From Sporomusa silvacetica DSM 10669 (GTDB taxonomy: Bacteria; Bacillota; Negativicutes; Sporomusales; Sporomusaceae), in assembly GCF_002257705.1 (NCBI RefSeq), contig NZ_LSLK01000041.1:1-32577 (forward strand): DNA of 32,577 bases, in the 5' to 3' direction. Positions 7,771 to 14,955 of the stretch are shown here, piece by piece. A program made the position numbers and the translations under genes. A model generated the notes under the pieces. It worked only from the letters and a program-made list of their open reading frames with translations, had not been told where the DNA came from and made no database searches. Position 1 is the first letter of the stretch, and every line of letters begins with the position of its first letter.

Positions 7771-9330
7771 CTATTTTAAATCGACGCAAGTGAGCAACAA
7801 GTATGAATAGTACAGTTTAAACAATGCGAAATCATTCTCCATATCTATAGCGAAAAGCTCCTTGATTTTTTGAATCCGATAGGCAACGGTATTTTTGTGT
7901 ATATATAGCGCTTGCGCTGTCTTAATAAGATTTTTATTGGCATTAAGATAGGTCCATAAGGTTTTAAAATACTCGGTGCTGTGTCTTTTGTCGTAAGCTT
8001 GTATTTGCATAACTGCCGAACAGCAATAGTGTTTAAGGTCGAGCGCCGTTGGAGCCGAATTATGCATGGCCAATACCATATCATAAAACTTATAATCATC
8101 ATAGTCAAAAATATTTCCCGAGACCTGTAGCAACGATGGAATACATAAAGCACTTGTAGATTGACGATAGAACAGTGGCAGATTGTAAAGAACCCTAAAC
8201 ACATCACTCACACCGGCGCAGATGGTATTATCCTGGCAAAACTTTTCCAGCAATACGCGGGTTTCAGGTAACATGCCACCGACGCTTTTAACATCGACAA
8301 GTACAACTACCTGATTTTTATAGTGGAAAGACCAAGACCTCGGAAAAAACACTTCCAGCGACCGCTTGAGAAAGCTATCGGTAGCATCAGCATGGGCATA
8401 TTTAGTAATATCAATGCTGATAAGCTGATAAAAAGCACCCTTTTTGAAGCTCGTATCCGCTATTCTTCTGAGAAAGATACTCTTACTATCAATTGTGCCT
8501 TCGAGCAAGTCGATTAACAGGTATTCAGAGCTCTCACAACCTTTATACGTTTGCATTTTCCTCTCGAATAGGATGGCTTTTGCGCATACATTGCTGATCT
8601 GTTTATACAACTCAATATCGAGATTCTCAAAAGTCTGGTTCGCTTCAAGTGTCACTAGATAGCCTAAATGGAGACCATTTAAATAGATCTGGCTAATCAA
8701 ACGCCGGAGCGGACTAATATCAAGCTTATTATAGTAGGGCGTATTATCCTTCGGGATAGCCTTAGATGAAGTATACCGATAAATTGCAGAAACATATTCA
8801 TAGGTAAAGTAACCTCGCTCATTCGTCTCATTCCAGGGCGAATCATCTGTCTTGTATGAACTGGAGTATGCCAGCACATGGTAGCTTGAGTCCATAATCT
8901 GTACAGGATTATGGACGAATTTTGCTATCATTTCGACTAAGGAATTCAGGTTATCTGAGTTGAGAAAATTCTCAAGCAGTTTAACCGAGTTGTTCAAAAA
9001 ATCCCATTCTTTGTAAAACAGATTTTTAACATGATTGAATAATTGAAAAGCGTCTGTCTCATGTGGATATCCCACAATCACCGTATTGTTTAAGGTAAAT
9101 CCCGAAAAAGGCGGGTCGCAGTCCATCACCAAAAGCAGTACTGCATTTTCGATACAACTGACTTCTCCAAGTTGCGAGGCAAGGCCAACGTATAATGTAT
9201 CTTCAGTAAAATATTGCTCGCTTTTAGTAATGAAAGAGAGCTTTGTGAAGGAGCGAATACCTCTTTCGTAAGTAATTATGTGAGGAAGAAAAGGTGTAGT
9301 TTCATCAAGGATTTGTGCTAAAGAAATCAT
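7771..9330 (-). CDS. PucR-family transcriptional regulator
   Basis: A 519-residue protein. The N-terminal ~150 residues are a ligand-sensing region of PucR type, the middle matches the GGDEF-like fold of the CdaR/PucR family, and the C-terminus carries the PucR helix-turn-helix (LNANKNLIKTAQALYIHKNT, then VAYRIQKIKELF). Regulators of this family switch catabolic genes in response to small organic substrates. ATG 9330 follows CAGGAGG. It is divergent from the DASS permease gene and upstream of the UroD-flavoprotein unit, so those are its likely targets. The intergenic inverted repeat at 9378-9413 is a possible site for autoregulation and permease control. Confidence 0.85.
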   Translation of the reverse strand: MISLAQILDETTPFLPHIITYERGIRSFTKLSFITKSEQYFTEDTLYVGLASQLGEVSCIENAVLLLVMDCDPPFSGFTLNNTVIVGYPHETDAFQLFNHVKNLFYKEWDFLNNSVKLLENFLNSDNLNSLVEMIAKFVHNPVQIMDSSYHVLAYSSSYKTDDSPWNETNERGYFTYEYVSAIYRYTSSKAIPKDNTPYYNKLDISPLRRLISQIYLNGLHLGYLVTLEANQTFENLDIELYKQISNVCAKAILFERKMQTYKGCESSEYLLIDLLEGTIDSKSIFLRRIADTSFKKGAFYQLISIDITKYAHADATDSFLKRSLEVFFPRSWSFHYKNQVVVLVDVKSVGGMLPETRVLLEKFCQDNTICAGVSDVFRVLYNLPLFYRQSTSALCIPSLLQVSGNIFDYDDYKFYDMVLAMHNSAPTALDLKHYCCSAVMQIQAYDKRHSTEYFKTLWTYLNANKNLIKTAQALYIHKNTVAYRIQKIKELFAIDMENDFALFKLYYSYLLLTCVDLK

Positions 9331-9377
9331 AATACCTCCTGTCTTTTAGGTCTATGATACAAAACTTCCTTTATTTT

Positions 9378-9413
9378 TTGTGAATAAGACTCATATCTAT
9401 TCGAAATTCACAA
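9378..9413. promoter_or_regulatory. inverted repeat in the divergent regulator/permease intergenic region
   Basis: TTGTGAAT (9378-9385) and ATTCACAA (9406-9413) are perfect inverted 8-mers, 28 nt centre to centre. They lie between the PucR gene and the permease gene, where an operator would be expected. Confidence 0.4.
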
Positions 9414-9532
9414 TGATATGATTATTATATGCAATTCTTAATATTTAAAAAAATAAAAAGGAGGCGAACGATGTAATACTAGCACTATTTTACATTTGCA
9501 GTATCTAACAAATTTTGAGGAGGACGATTAGA

Positions 9533-11059
9533 ATGGAAAAAACTATTCCAGCAAAAGGTGTACCGACGAGTCCGACTAATAGGAACGCGGGGTTCTATGC
9601 AAAAATCATCATTGGTCTCGTAATTATGTTTGGTCTTGGTTTTCTGCCTGCTCCTGCACCTATAACACCGGTCGGAATGAAATTAATAGGTATTTTTATT
9701 GGCCTAATATACTTTTGGGGATGCGGAGAAATGAGTTGGCCTAGTATACTCGGTGTTGTAGCCATTTCGTTCTACATAAATGACATTTACCCACCGCAGG
9801 GGTCTCACCCACTTCCAGGAATTTTCAAGGCAATTGAAGGATCAGTTGGTAACTGGGTGGTTGCTTACCTCATAGCCAGTTTGCTGCTGACATATACTTT
9901 AAACGAGACGGGAATCATTAAACGCTTGACCCTCTGGTTCATGACCCGCGATATTGTCAAGAAAGGCCCCTGGACTTACACGGTAGCGTTACTTTCCACG
10001 GTAATGTTCATTGGTCTTTTCTTGGATGGTTTGGTAACAATGATTTTTTTTCTGGCCATCACCTACCACATGTTTGAAAAGCTTGGCTATAAAAAAGGTG
10101 ATGCTTATCCCATTATGCTTGTAATTGCGATAACCTTCACAACCAATATGGCCTTTGGTATGACACCAATTTCCCATACCATCGTCTTAATTGGAATGGG
10201 TGTATACGCCCACCTTACAGGAGTGCCAATCGGTATGTTGCAGTATATGATGGTAGGCATTCCAGCAGGTCTCGCTGTATTTGTTCTAATGCTCTTGTTC
10301 TTCCGCTACTGCGTAAATCCTGATGTAAGTAATTTTAAAAATATTGATTATGACAAACTCCTCGGCGAAAGACCTGGACCGATGGGAATGCGGGAAAAAA
10401 TGACAGCCTGGATTTTCGGCCTTGTCGTTTTATTTTGGATATTACCAGGTTTTTTCGATTTGTTTGCCCCGGCCTCACCGATTACGAAATTTCTAAATGA
10501 TATGACGATATTAGTGCCAACTTTTATCGGCGTTATTGTCATGTGTGTTATAAGGGTTGACGGCAAGCCACTTTTAGATTACGAAGATGGATTTAAAACC
10601 ATTCCTTGGGGAGTTACAACACTAATAACGGCCGCCATGCTCATTGGAGCTACTCTAACAGAAAAGACATCCGGTATTACGGATTACGTTGTTAGTCTTA
10701 TTATGCCGCTCTGCCACTATGGTTTGTCTCCTTTTATACTGATCGCTACTCTGCTAACATTACTCGTCGTATGTGTCAATTTTGCCAATCATGTCCCCCT
10801 GACCATCTTGATGTTGGTCGTGTGTATTCCTATGGCGACAACGATAGGTATTGATCCTTTAGTCTTAGGCACGGTGTTTATCCTTGCCGCTCAATTTGGT
10901 TTCTGCGTTCCATCGTCCTTAGCCTCTATCGCTCTTATCTACGGTGATCCTTGGGCTATGCCACGAAAGGTGTTGCTATACGGACTGGCCGTAATGGTCT
11001 TCTCAATCATTGGAATAATCTTTATCGGATATCCCCTGGCTACGGCGGTTATGCGTTAA
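9533..11059 (+). CDS. SLC13/DASS-type anion permease
   Basis: About 508 residues, almost entirely hydrophobic, with 11-13 predicted membrane segments starting at about residue 20 (IIIGLVIMFGLGFLPAPAP). The overall pattern is that of divalent-anion:sodium symporters and dicarboxylate permeases (SLC13/DASS), including GMTPISHTIV in the first half and CVNFANHVPLT in the second, which resemble the paired substrate/sodium-binding motifs. I chose ATG 9533: a TTG 18 nt upstream lies inside the GAGGAGGA ribosome-binding site itself. It is the only complete plus-strand gene, is divergent from the PucR regulator, and probably imports the carboxylated substrate of the left-hand pathway. Confidence 0.8.
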   Translation: MEKTIPAKGVPTSPTNRNAGFYAKIIIGLVIMFGLGFLPAPAPITPVGMKLIGIFIGLIYFWGCGEMSWPSILGVVAISFYINDIYPPQGSHPLPGIFKAIEGSVGNWVVAYLIASLLLTYTLNETGIIKRLTLWFMTRDIVKKGPWTYTVALLSTVMFIGLFLDGLVTMIFFLAITYHMFEKLGYKKGDAYPIMLVIAITFTTNMAFGMTPISHTIVLIGMGVYAHLTGVPIGMLQYMMVGIPAGLAVFVLMLLFFRYCVNPDVSNFKNIDYDKLLGERPGPMGMREKMTAWIFGLVVLFWILPGFFDLFAPASPITKFLNDMTILVPTFIGVIVMCVIRVDGKPLLDYEDGFKTIPWGVTTLITAAMLIGATLTEKTSGITDYVVSLIMPLCHYGLSPFILIATLLTLLVVCVNFANHVPLTILMLVVCIPMATTIGIDPLVLGTVFILAAQFGFCVPSSLASIALIYGDPWAMPRKVLLYGLAVMVFSIIGIIFIGYPLATAVMR

Positions 11060-11114
11060 TACTATCATGTAATTAGTTGAATTTGTAGAAAGTACTTTAT
11101 ACGAAAATACTCTC

Positions 11115-11170
11115 AAAAAAAGAGGGCTATGGAATAACTTATCACTAAGCTTTCTTATAGCCCCTTTTTC
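11115..11170. terminator. bidirectional terminator between permease and UroD-family gene
   Basis: AAAAAGAGGGCTAT pairs with ATAGCCCCTTTTT, with one mismatch. There are T-runs on both strands, so it can end both the plus-strand permease and the converging minus-strand gene. The rest of 11060-11330 shows no gene. Confidence 0.8.
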
Positions 11171-11330
11171 TTAAGCAAATAGGCTTTCAAAAGGAATGGG
11201 TTCTATGGAAACAGCCCTCATATGGGCCGATGGAAATCTAAAACAAACCTTGCTGACCACCGCCTAAGACTAAGGGAAAAGCTGAAACGCTGGGTTCTGT
11301 CAGTATCCCCAAAAGAAAGTATCCCCTTTA

Positions 11331-12470
11331 TCAGTCAAAACGACCATACTTCTCGACTGCATCAAAGAAAGCCTTGACGTTTTCATGTTTGGCATTAATT
11401 GGTACGTTGCAGCCTGATGAATAGATCAAGCTTGCGCCGCTTTTACGAAAAGTAGTAATCAATTTTTTGGCATATTCATCAAGTTCGCTCGGTGACGCCA
11501 CGGTAAACAGGGAGGCTGATACATCGCCCATAATGGCGCAGTGATCCTTCAAGATGTCGTGAGCCTTGAACATATCGGTGGCACTATCGAGCTCCAGTAC
11601 GAATTTTCCTTTAGGCAGTTCCAGGAAATACTCCAGATTCTTCGTCCAGTCACCGTCATAATGGAGAATGGGAACTATATCATTTTCAATCAGGGTAGTA
11701 AGGAAATATTTCAAATTAGGCCATACAAACCGTTCAAAATGCTTCAAGGAAATAAACTGGCCGCAACCTCTGACGCCGCCCACAAATACCCGGTTGACGC
11801 CGGTGGCTTTAATAGCCGGAATGGCACTGGCCAGCAGGTCCTTGGTCGCTTTGGTCAGTACTTCTTCCAGTTCTCCCCCCATTTGAAACATGTCTTTATA
11901 AAATTTTTCGAGGGACCGCATAATAGAAAATGCTTCAAAAGGGAATGTGCCGATAATAAAGCCGTAACACGAACTTTGTCCGCGCGCCAAAGTTCTGGCA
12001 ATTTCATCTGCCCTCAGCCTGGCAGACTCTTTCAGCCCTGCCAGTACCTCTTCCCGTGATGTCTTATGGCATCGTTCCAGAAAGGTCAGGCGGTATTCAT
12101 CAAAGCTTTGTTCTTTGATGATAGCGTAATCCTCCCGGTTCATAGCCTCAAATTCGATAATCTGGTATTGCGCATTATCATCCAGTCCTTCCCCCGGCAG
12201 GCGCATCTGGCCGGGACCGCACTTATGGGCAACCGAAGCAAAACGCCCACACAGCATCCAGGAGTTACAATCCCATACAGGATATGTTTCCCATACTTTT
12301 TGGACTGCCGCCATAGCCTTATCCCAATCTGTCATGTACTCTTTATTAGTAAGGCCCGCGAACTGACCGGCATACTGCTCAATGATCGGCGCACAAACGA
12401 TCCGGTCCACCGGCTGAAGATTTATCGCCGCAACAATTCTTTCTTCTGCTGTCATACTATCTTTTCCCAT
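11331..12470 (-). CDS. UroD/MtaA-family protein, second full paralogue
   Basis: A 379-residue protein with TAEERIVAAINLQPVDRI at the N-terminus and SSGCNVPINAKHENVKAFFDA near the C-terminus, typical of the uroporphyrinogen-decarboxylase fold. The first metal position is again HxD (HYDGDW), as in the paralogue at 6316-7419, but overall similarity to that protein is clearly lower, so it is not a recent duplicate. ATG 12470 has AAAGGATGATG upstream; an in-frame ATG five codons later is possible. It lies 50 nt past a terminator hairpin following the aromatic transporter, so it either has its own promoter or depends on read-through. Function is a family-level guess (methyl transfer to or from a corrinoid). 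Confidence 0.75.
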   Translation of the reverse strand: MGKDSMTAEERIVAAINLQPVDRIVCAPIIEQYAGQFAGLTNKEYMTDWDKAMAAVQKVWETYPVWDCNSWMLCGRFASVAHKCGPGQMRLPGEGLDDNAQYQIIEFEAMNREDYAIIKEQSFDEYRLTFLERCHKTSREEVLAGLKESARLRADEIARTLARGQSSCYGFIIGTFPFEAFSIMRSLEKFYKDMFQMGGELEEVLTKATKDLLASAIPAIKATGVNRVFVGGVRGCGQFISLKHFERFVWPNLKYFLTTLIENDIVPILHYDGDWTKNLEYFLELPKGKFVLELDSATDMFKAHDILKDHCAIMGDVSASLFTVASPSELDEYAKKLITTFRKSGASLIYSSGCNVPINAKHENVKAFFDAVEKYGRFD

Positions 12471-12521
12471 TTAACATCATCCTTTATTTAAATAATTTTG
12501 ATCCTACTTATATAAAATAAA

Positions 12522-12556
12522 GCTGGCTGACATCTGGTAAACGAGTGTCAGCCAGC
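12522..12556 (-). terminator. terminator of the MFS transporter gene
   Basis: A perfect 11-bp stem (GCTGGCTGACA and its complement) with a 13-nt loop is followed on the minus strand by TTTATTTTATAT. It is about 20 nt past the transporter stop. Confidence 0.8.
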
Positions 12557-12575
12557 CAAATGTCACGAACTGAAA

Positions 12576-13910
12576 CTATTTAGCCTGGGGCAATGAAGTA
12601 CATGGATCGTTACCCTTCCAGGCGTGATCGGTAGTAAAATAAAACAGACAAGCACTAATCAACGGGATAACTGAAAAAAAGACAAAATCCAGCGGTATCG
12701 GAACATTATTTGTTATTAAGGCACCGACAACAATAGGCCCGATAATACCGCCAAAACGCCCTACGCCAAAAGCCCATGTTACGCCGGTGGCGCGGCAGGT
12801 TATCGGATAGTTTTGAGCGAAATACGAGGCAGCTACGCCCATAAAGCCATGTTGGCATGCACCGGTAAAGAACAAAACCACAGAAAGCGCAGCGACATTG
12901 GACAACTGCCCTAAGCTGCTTACAAGAGCAAGCAAGCAGAATGCAATAATTAGAAATGTCTTCTTACCACCGAATTTATCCTGAGACCACCCCCAAAGAG
13001 GTATACCAAGAATGAACCCTGCATTCCATGTCAGAGTAAACCAAAGACTAAAATTCAAAGACCAGCCCTGTAAGGTCAATAGCTTAGGCAGCCACACCAG
13101 AACGCCGAAGGTGAAAATATACAGAAATATATTACCGACCCAAAGCAAAATAGTATTGGTAGCCAAGCCATTGCGGAACAAAGCTGCAGCATCACTCTTA
13201 CCGGCGTTGAAACCGGTTAGCTTATACTCATCTTCCGGCGCCGGCACAAAACGGGGTTCTGCTTGGGATAACACCTGAGCCACTTTGTCCTTCCTGCCTT
13301 TTTTCAACAGGTATCCCATTGATTCTGGCAGATAATATTGTAATATAACCAGAATGATTGGAATGACCGCTACATAGAACATAATTCGCCATCCATATGT
13401 ACTCAAAAGCGCAAGACCTGTCAAGGTGGCAACTAACGTCCCAGCCCCCTGTCCCGAAGTTACCCATACACATAAACGGCTCCTTATCGCTTGGGGGGAA
13501 TATTCCGATACGTGGGCAATAGCCAGAGGATATGCACTGGCTAAACCAAATCCAGCTACAACTCGGCAGAAGGCAAATTGATTAAAGTTGTCGGCAAAAC
13601 CTACAGCCGTTGTGAAAATGCAATAAGTTGCCGTCGCAAACATGATTGCACTTCTTCTGCCTATCTTTTCTGACAATGGTCCTGATACGAAAGATCCTGC
13701 AATCATGCCCACAAATCCATAACTGCCCAGTAAACCAACTTGAGCCGGCGACAAGTTCCAGTCCGCCATTAACTGTGGCACAACGAGAGAAAAAACATTG
13801 AGATCAAATCCGTCAAAAATTGCTGTCAACATACTCACAAACAAAATATTTCTGTAAAACTTGTTGAATTTTCCCTGATCAATAATTTCATTGACCGCTA
13901 CTGTACGCAT
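12576..13910 (-). CDS. MFS transporter, aromatic acid:H+ symporter type
   Basis: A 444-residue, 12-helix inner-membrane protein. TM1 carries FDGFDLNVFSLVVPQL, the DGxD signature of the aromatic acid:H+ symporter family (PcaK/BenK/GalP-like), and the TM2-3 loop has GPLSEKIGRRSA. The central loop contains KKGRKDKVAQVLSQAEP. The neighbours make gallate or another hydroxybenzoate the likely cargo; free pyrogallol or phloroglucinol is neutral and may not need it. ATG 13910 follows GGAGTGATC. It lies 175 nt after athS with leader element copy 2 in between, so it may be expressed by conditional read-through from the transhydroxylase operon. Confidence 0.88.
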   Translation of the reverse strand: MRTVAVNEIIDQGKFNKFYRNILFVSMLTAIFDGFDLNVFSLVVPQLMADWNLSPAQVGLLGSYGFVGMIAGSFVSGPLSEKIGRRSAIMFATATYCIFTTAVGFADNFNQFAFCRVVAGFGLASAYPLAIAHVSEYSPQAIRSRLCVWVTSGQGAGTLVATLTGLALLSTYGWRIMFYVAVIPIILVILQYYLPESMGYLLKKGRKDKVAQVLSQAEPRFVPAPEDEYKLTGFNAGKSDAAALFRNGLATNTILLWVGNIFLYIFTFGVLVWLPKLLTLQGWSLNFSLWFTLTWNAGFILGIPLWGWSQDKFGGKKTFLIIAFCLLALVSSLGQLSNVAALSVVLFFTGACQHGFMGVAASYFAQNYPITCRATGVTWAFGVGRFGGIIGPIVVGALITNNVPIPLDFVFFSVIPLISACLFYFTTDHAWKGNDPCTSLPQAK

Positions 13911-13954
13911 TCAGATCACTCCTTACTTATCATTAGCTGCTCACTTAAAGATGT

Positions 13955-14059
13955 AAAAAGCCTAACTCGAAAAAAACAAACACATACATTGTTTGCTAAC
14001 GAGCTAGGCTTAACTACTCTATAGCAAAATTTTGTTCTGCTATCATATTTAAGCCACCC
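13955..14059 (-). ncRNA. structured leader element, copy 2
   Basis: Minus strand: GGGTGGCTTAAATATGATA, hairpin GCAGAA-caaaa-TTTTGC, linker with GTAGTT, then the long hairpin AAGCCTAGCTC/GAGTTAGGCTT with inner arms AAACAA/TTGTTTG and a terminal T-run. Base changes in the small hairpin (TCAGAA/TTCTGA in copy 1) keep pairing. It starts 27 nt after the athS stop and ends about 45 nt before the transporter start. No clear promoter lies between athS and the box, so here it works inside a transcript, as terminator or as attenuator of the transporter gene. Confidence 0.8.
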
Positions 14060-14085
14060 ATATCAATAATATAATTCAGCCCGGA

Positions 14086-14955
14086 TTATTCCTTTTCAAG
14101 ATAGGTCATGTCCACATAGTGGTCGAAGCTGGTAAAGGCAGTGTATGTGACCGGCTTATAGCCGTCAAAAGTGATCTTGATGTCGACGTTCTTGTCCTTT
14201 GGCAGCCATTCGATTTCCCAATCTCCAAAGTAGTTTGTCTCTGTCTCCCAGGTTTCGCCGGTCTCGCTGCAGGTCAGCTGTACCTTGGCTCCAATGCAGA
14301 CCTCCTCCAGCTCCTTGGGATAGTAGACGGAACCGGCCAGAAAGACAGATGGAATATTCAGGTGCACTACATTGGTTTCCTGACCTTCCAACGGCGCCAA
14401 CTGGGTAACGCGATTTTCGGCAATCAGCTTGGAAATAGCGCTCTCAGGGTCGTCCAAGTCGCCAAAAACCATAGCGTTATTGGGGCAGGACTCTACGCAG
14501 CGGGGAACCTTGCGTCTGTGTCCGCCCTGATATGTCAAATAATTAGGATCGTCCAACAGTTCGGCGCACATTGTACATTTTTGCGGGATCTCTAGTTCCT
14601 CGTTCCAGTAGACCGCACTAATGGGACAGGCATCGGCAATAGCCTTTTGCCCTTTGGACTTAACAGGATCGATAATAACGATGCCGTCCGGTCTCTTATA
14701 TACCGCGCCATCCTTCGCGACTTTCATACAAGCAGGATCTTGACAATGAGAACAGGGTGTCGGAACGGTTGTAGTTTTGATTTTGCGCGAACTATCGCCG
14801 CGCTCCCATTCATGTATGTCTATCCAAAACTGTCCCATCATAGGCTGTGGCGCGGAAAGCGCAGTAGCATAACCGCAGTGCTCGTCCTTGCATGCCGTGT
14901 AGCAACAATAGCAGGACATACACATGCGCGAGTCTATTGCAATTCCTAATCTCAT
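14086..14955 (-). CDS. athS: pyrogallol hydroxytransferase (transhydroxylase) small Fe-S subunit
   Basis: A 289-residue cytoplasmic electron-transfer subunit (Pelobacter acidigallici AthS is of similar size). C12/15/18/22 (MCMSCYCCYTACKDEH) start the first ferredoxin-like cluster set. PCSHCQDPAC, ACPISAV, QKCTMCAELL and RCVESCPNN supply ligands for the others; the known enzyme has three [4Fe-4S] clusters. From about residue 205 there is a beta-sandwich (VQLTCSETGETWETETNYFG and beyond), the Cna-B/transthyretin-like C-terminal domain that is peculiar to this subunit and separates it from DMSO-reductase B subunits. Its ATG overlaps the athL stop (ATGA), so the two are translationally coupled. 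Leader element copy 2 follows. Confidence 0.93.
   Translation of the reverse strand: MRLGIAIDSRMCMSCYCCYTACKDEHCGYATALSAPQPMMGQFWIDIHEWERGDSSRKIKTTTVPTPCSHCQDPACMKVAKDGAVYKRPDGIVIIDPVKSKGQKAIADACPISAVYWNEELEIPQKCTMCAELLDDPNYLTYQGGHRRKVPRCVESCPNNAMVFGDLDDPESAISKLIAENRVTQLAPLEGQETNVVHLNIPSVFLAGSVYYPKELEEVCIGAKVQLTCSETGETWETETNYFGDWEIEWLPKDKNVDIKITFDGYKPVTYTAFTSFDHYVDMTYLEKE

Noticed and set aside
13955..14059. Idea that the repeated element is an ANTAR-type antitermination site
   Set aside because: ANTAR targets need two hairpins with six-base loops carrying A at position 1 and G at position 4. The small-hairpin loops here are CAAAA, TGCAAG or TAAAAA-like and do not fit.
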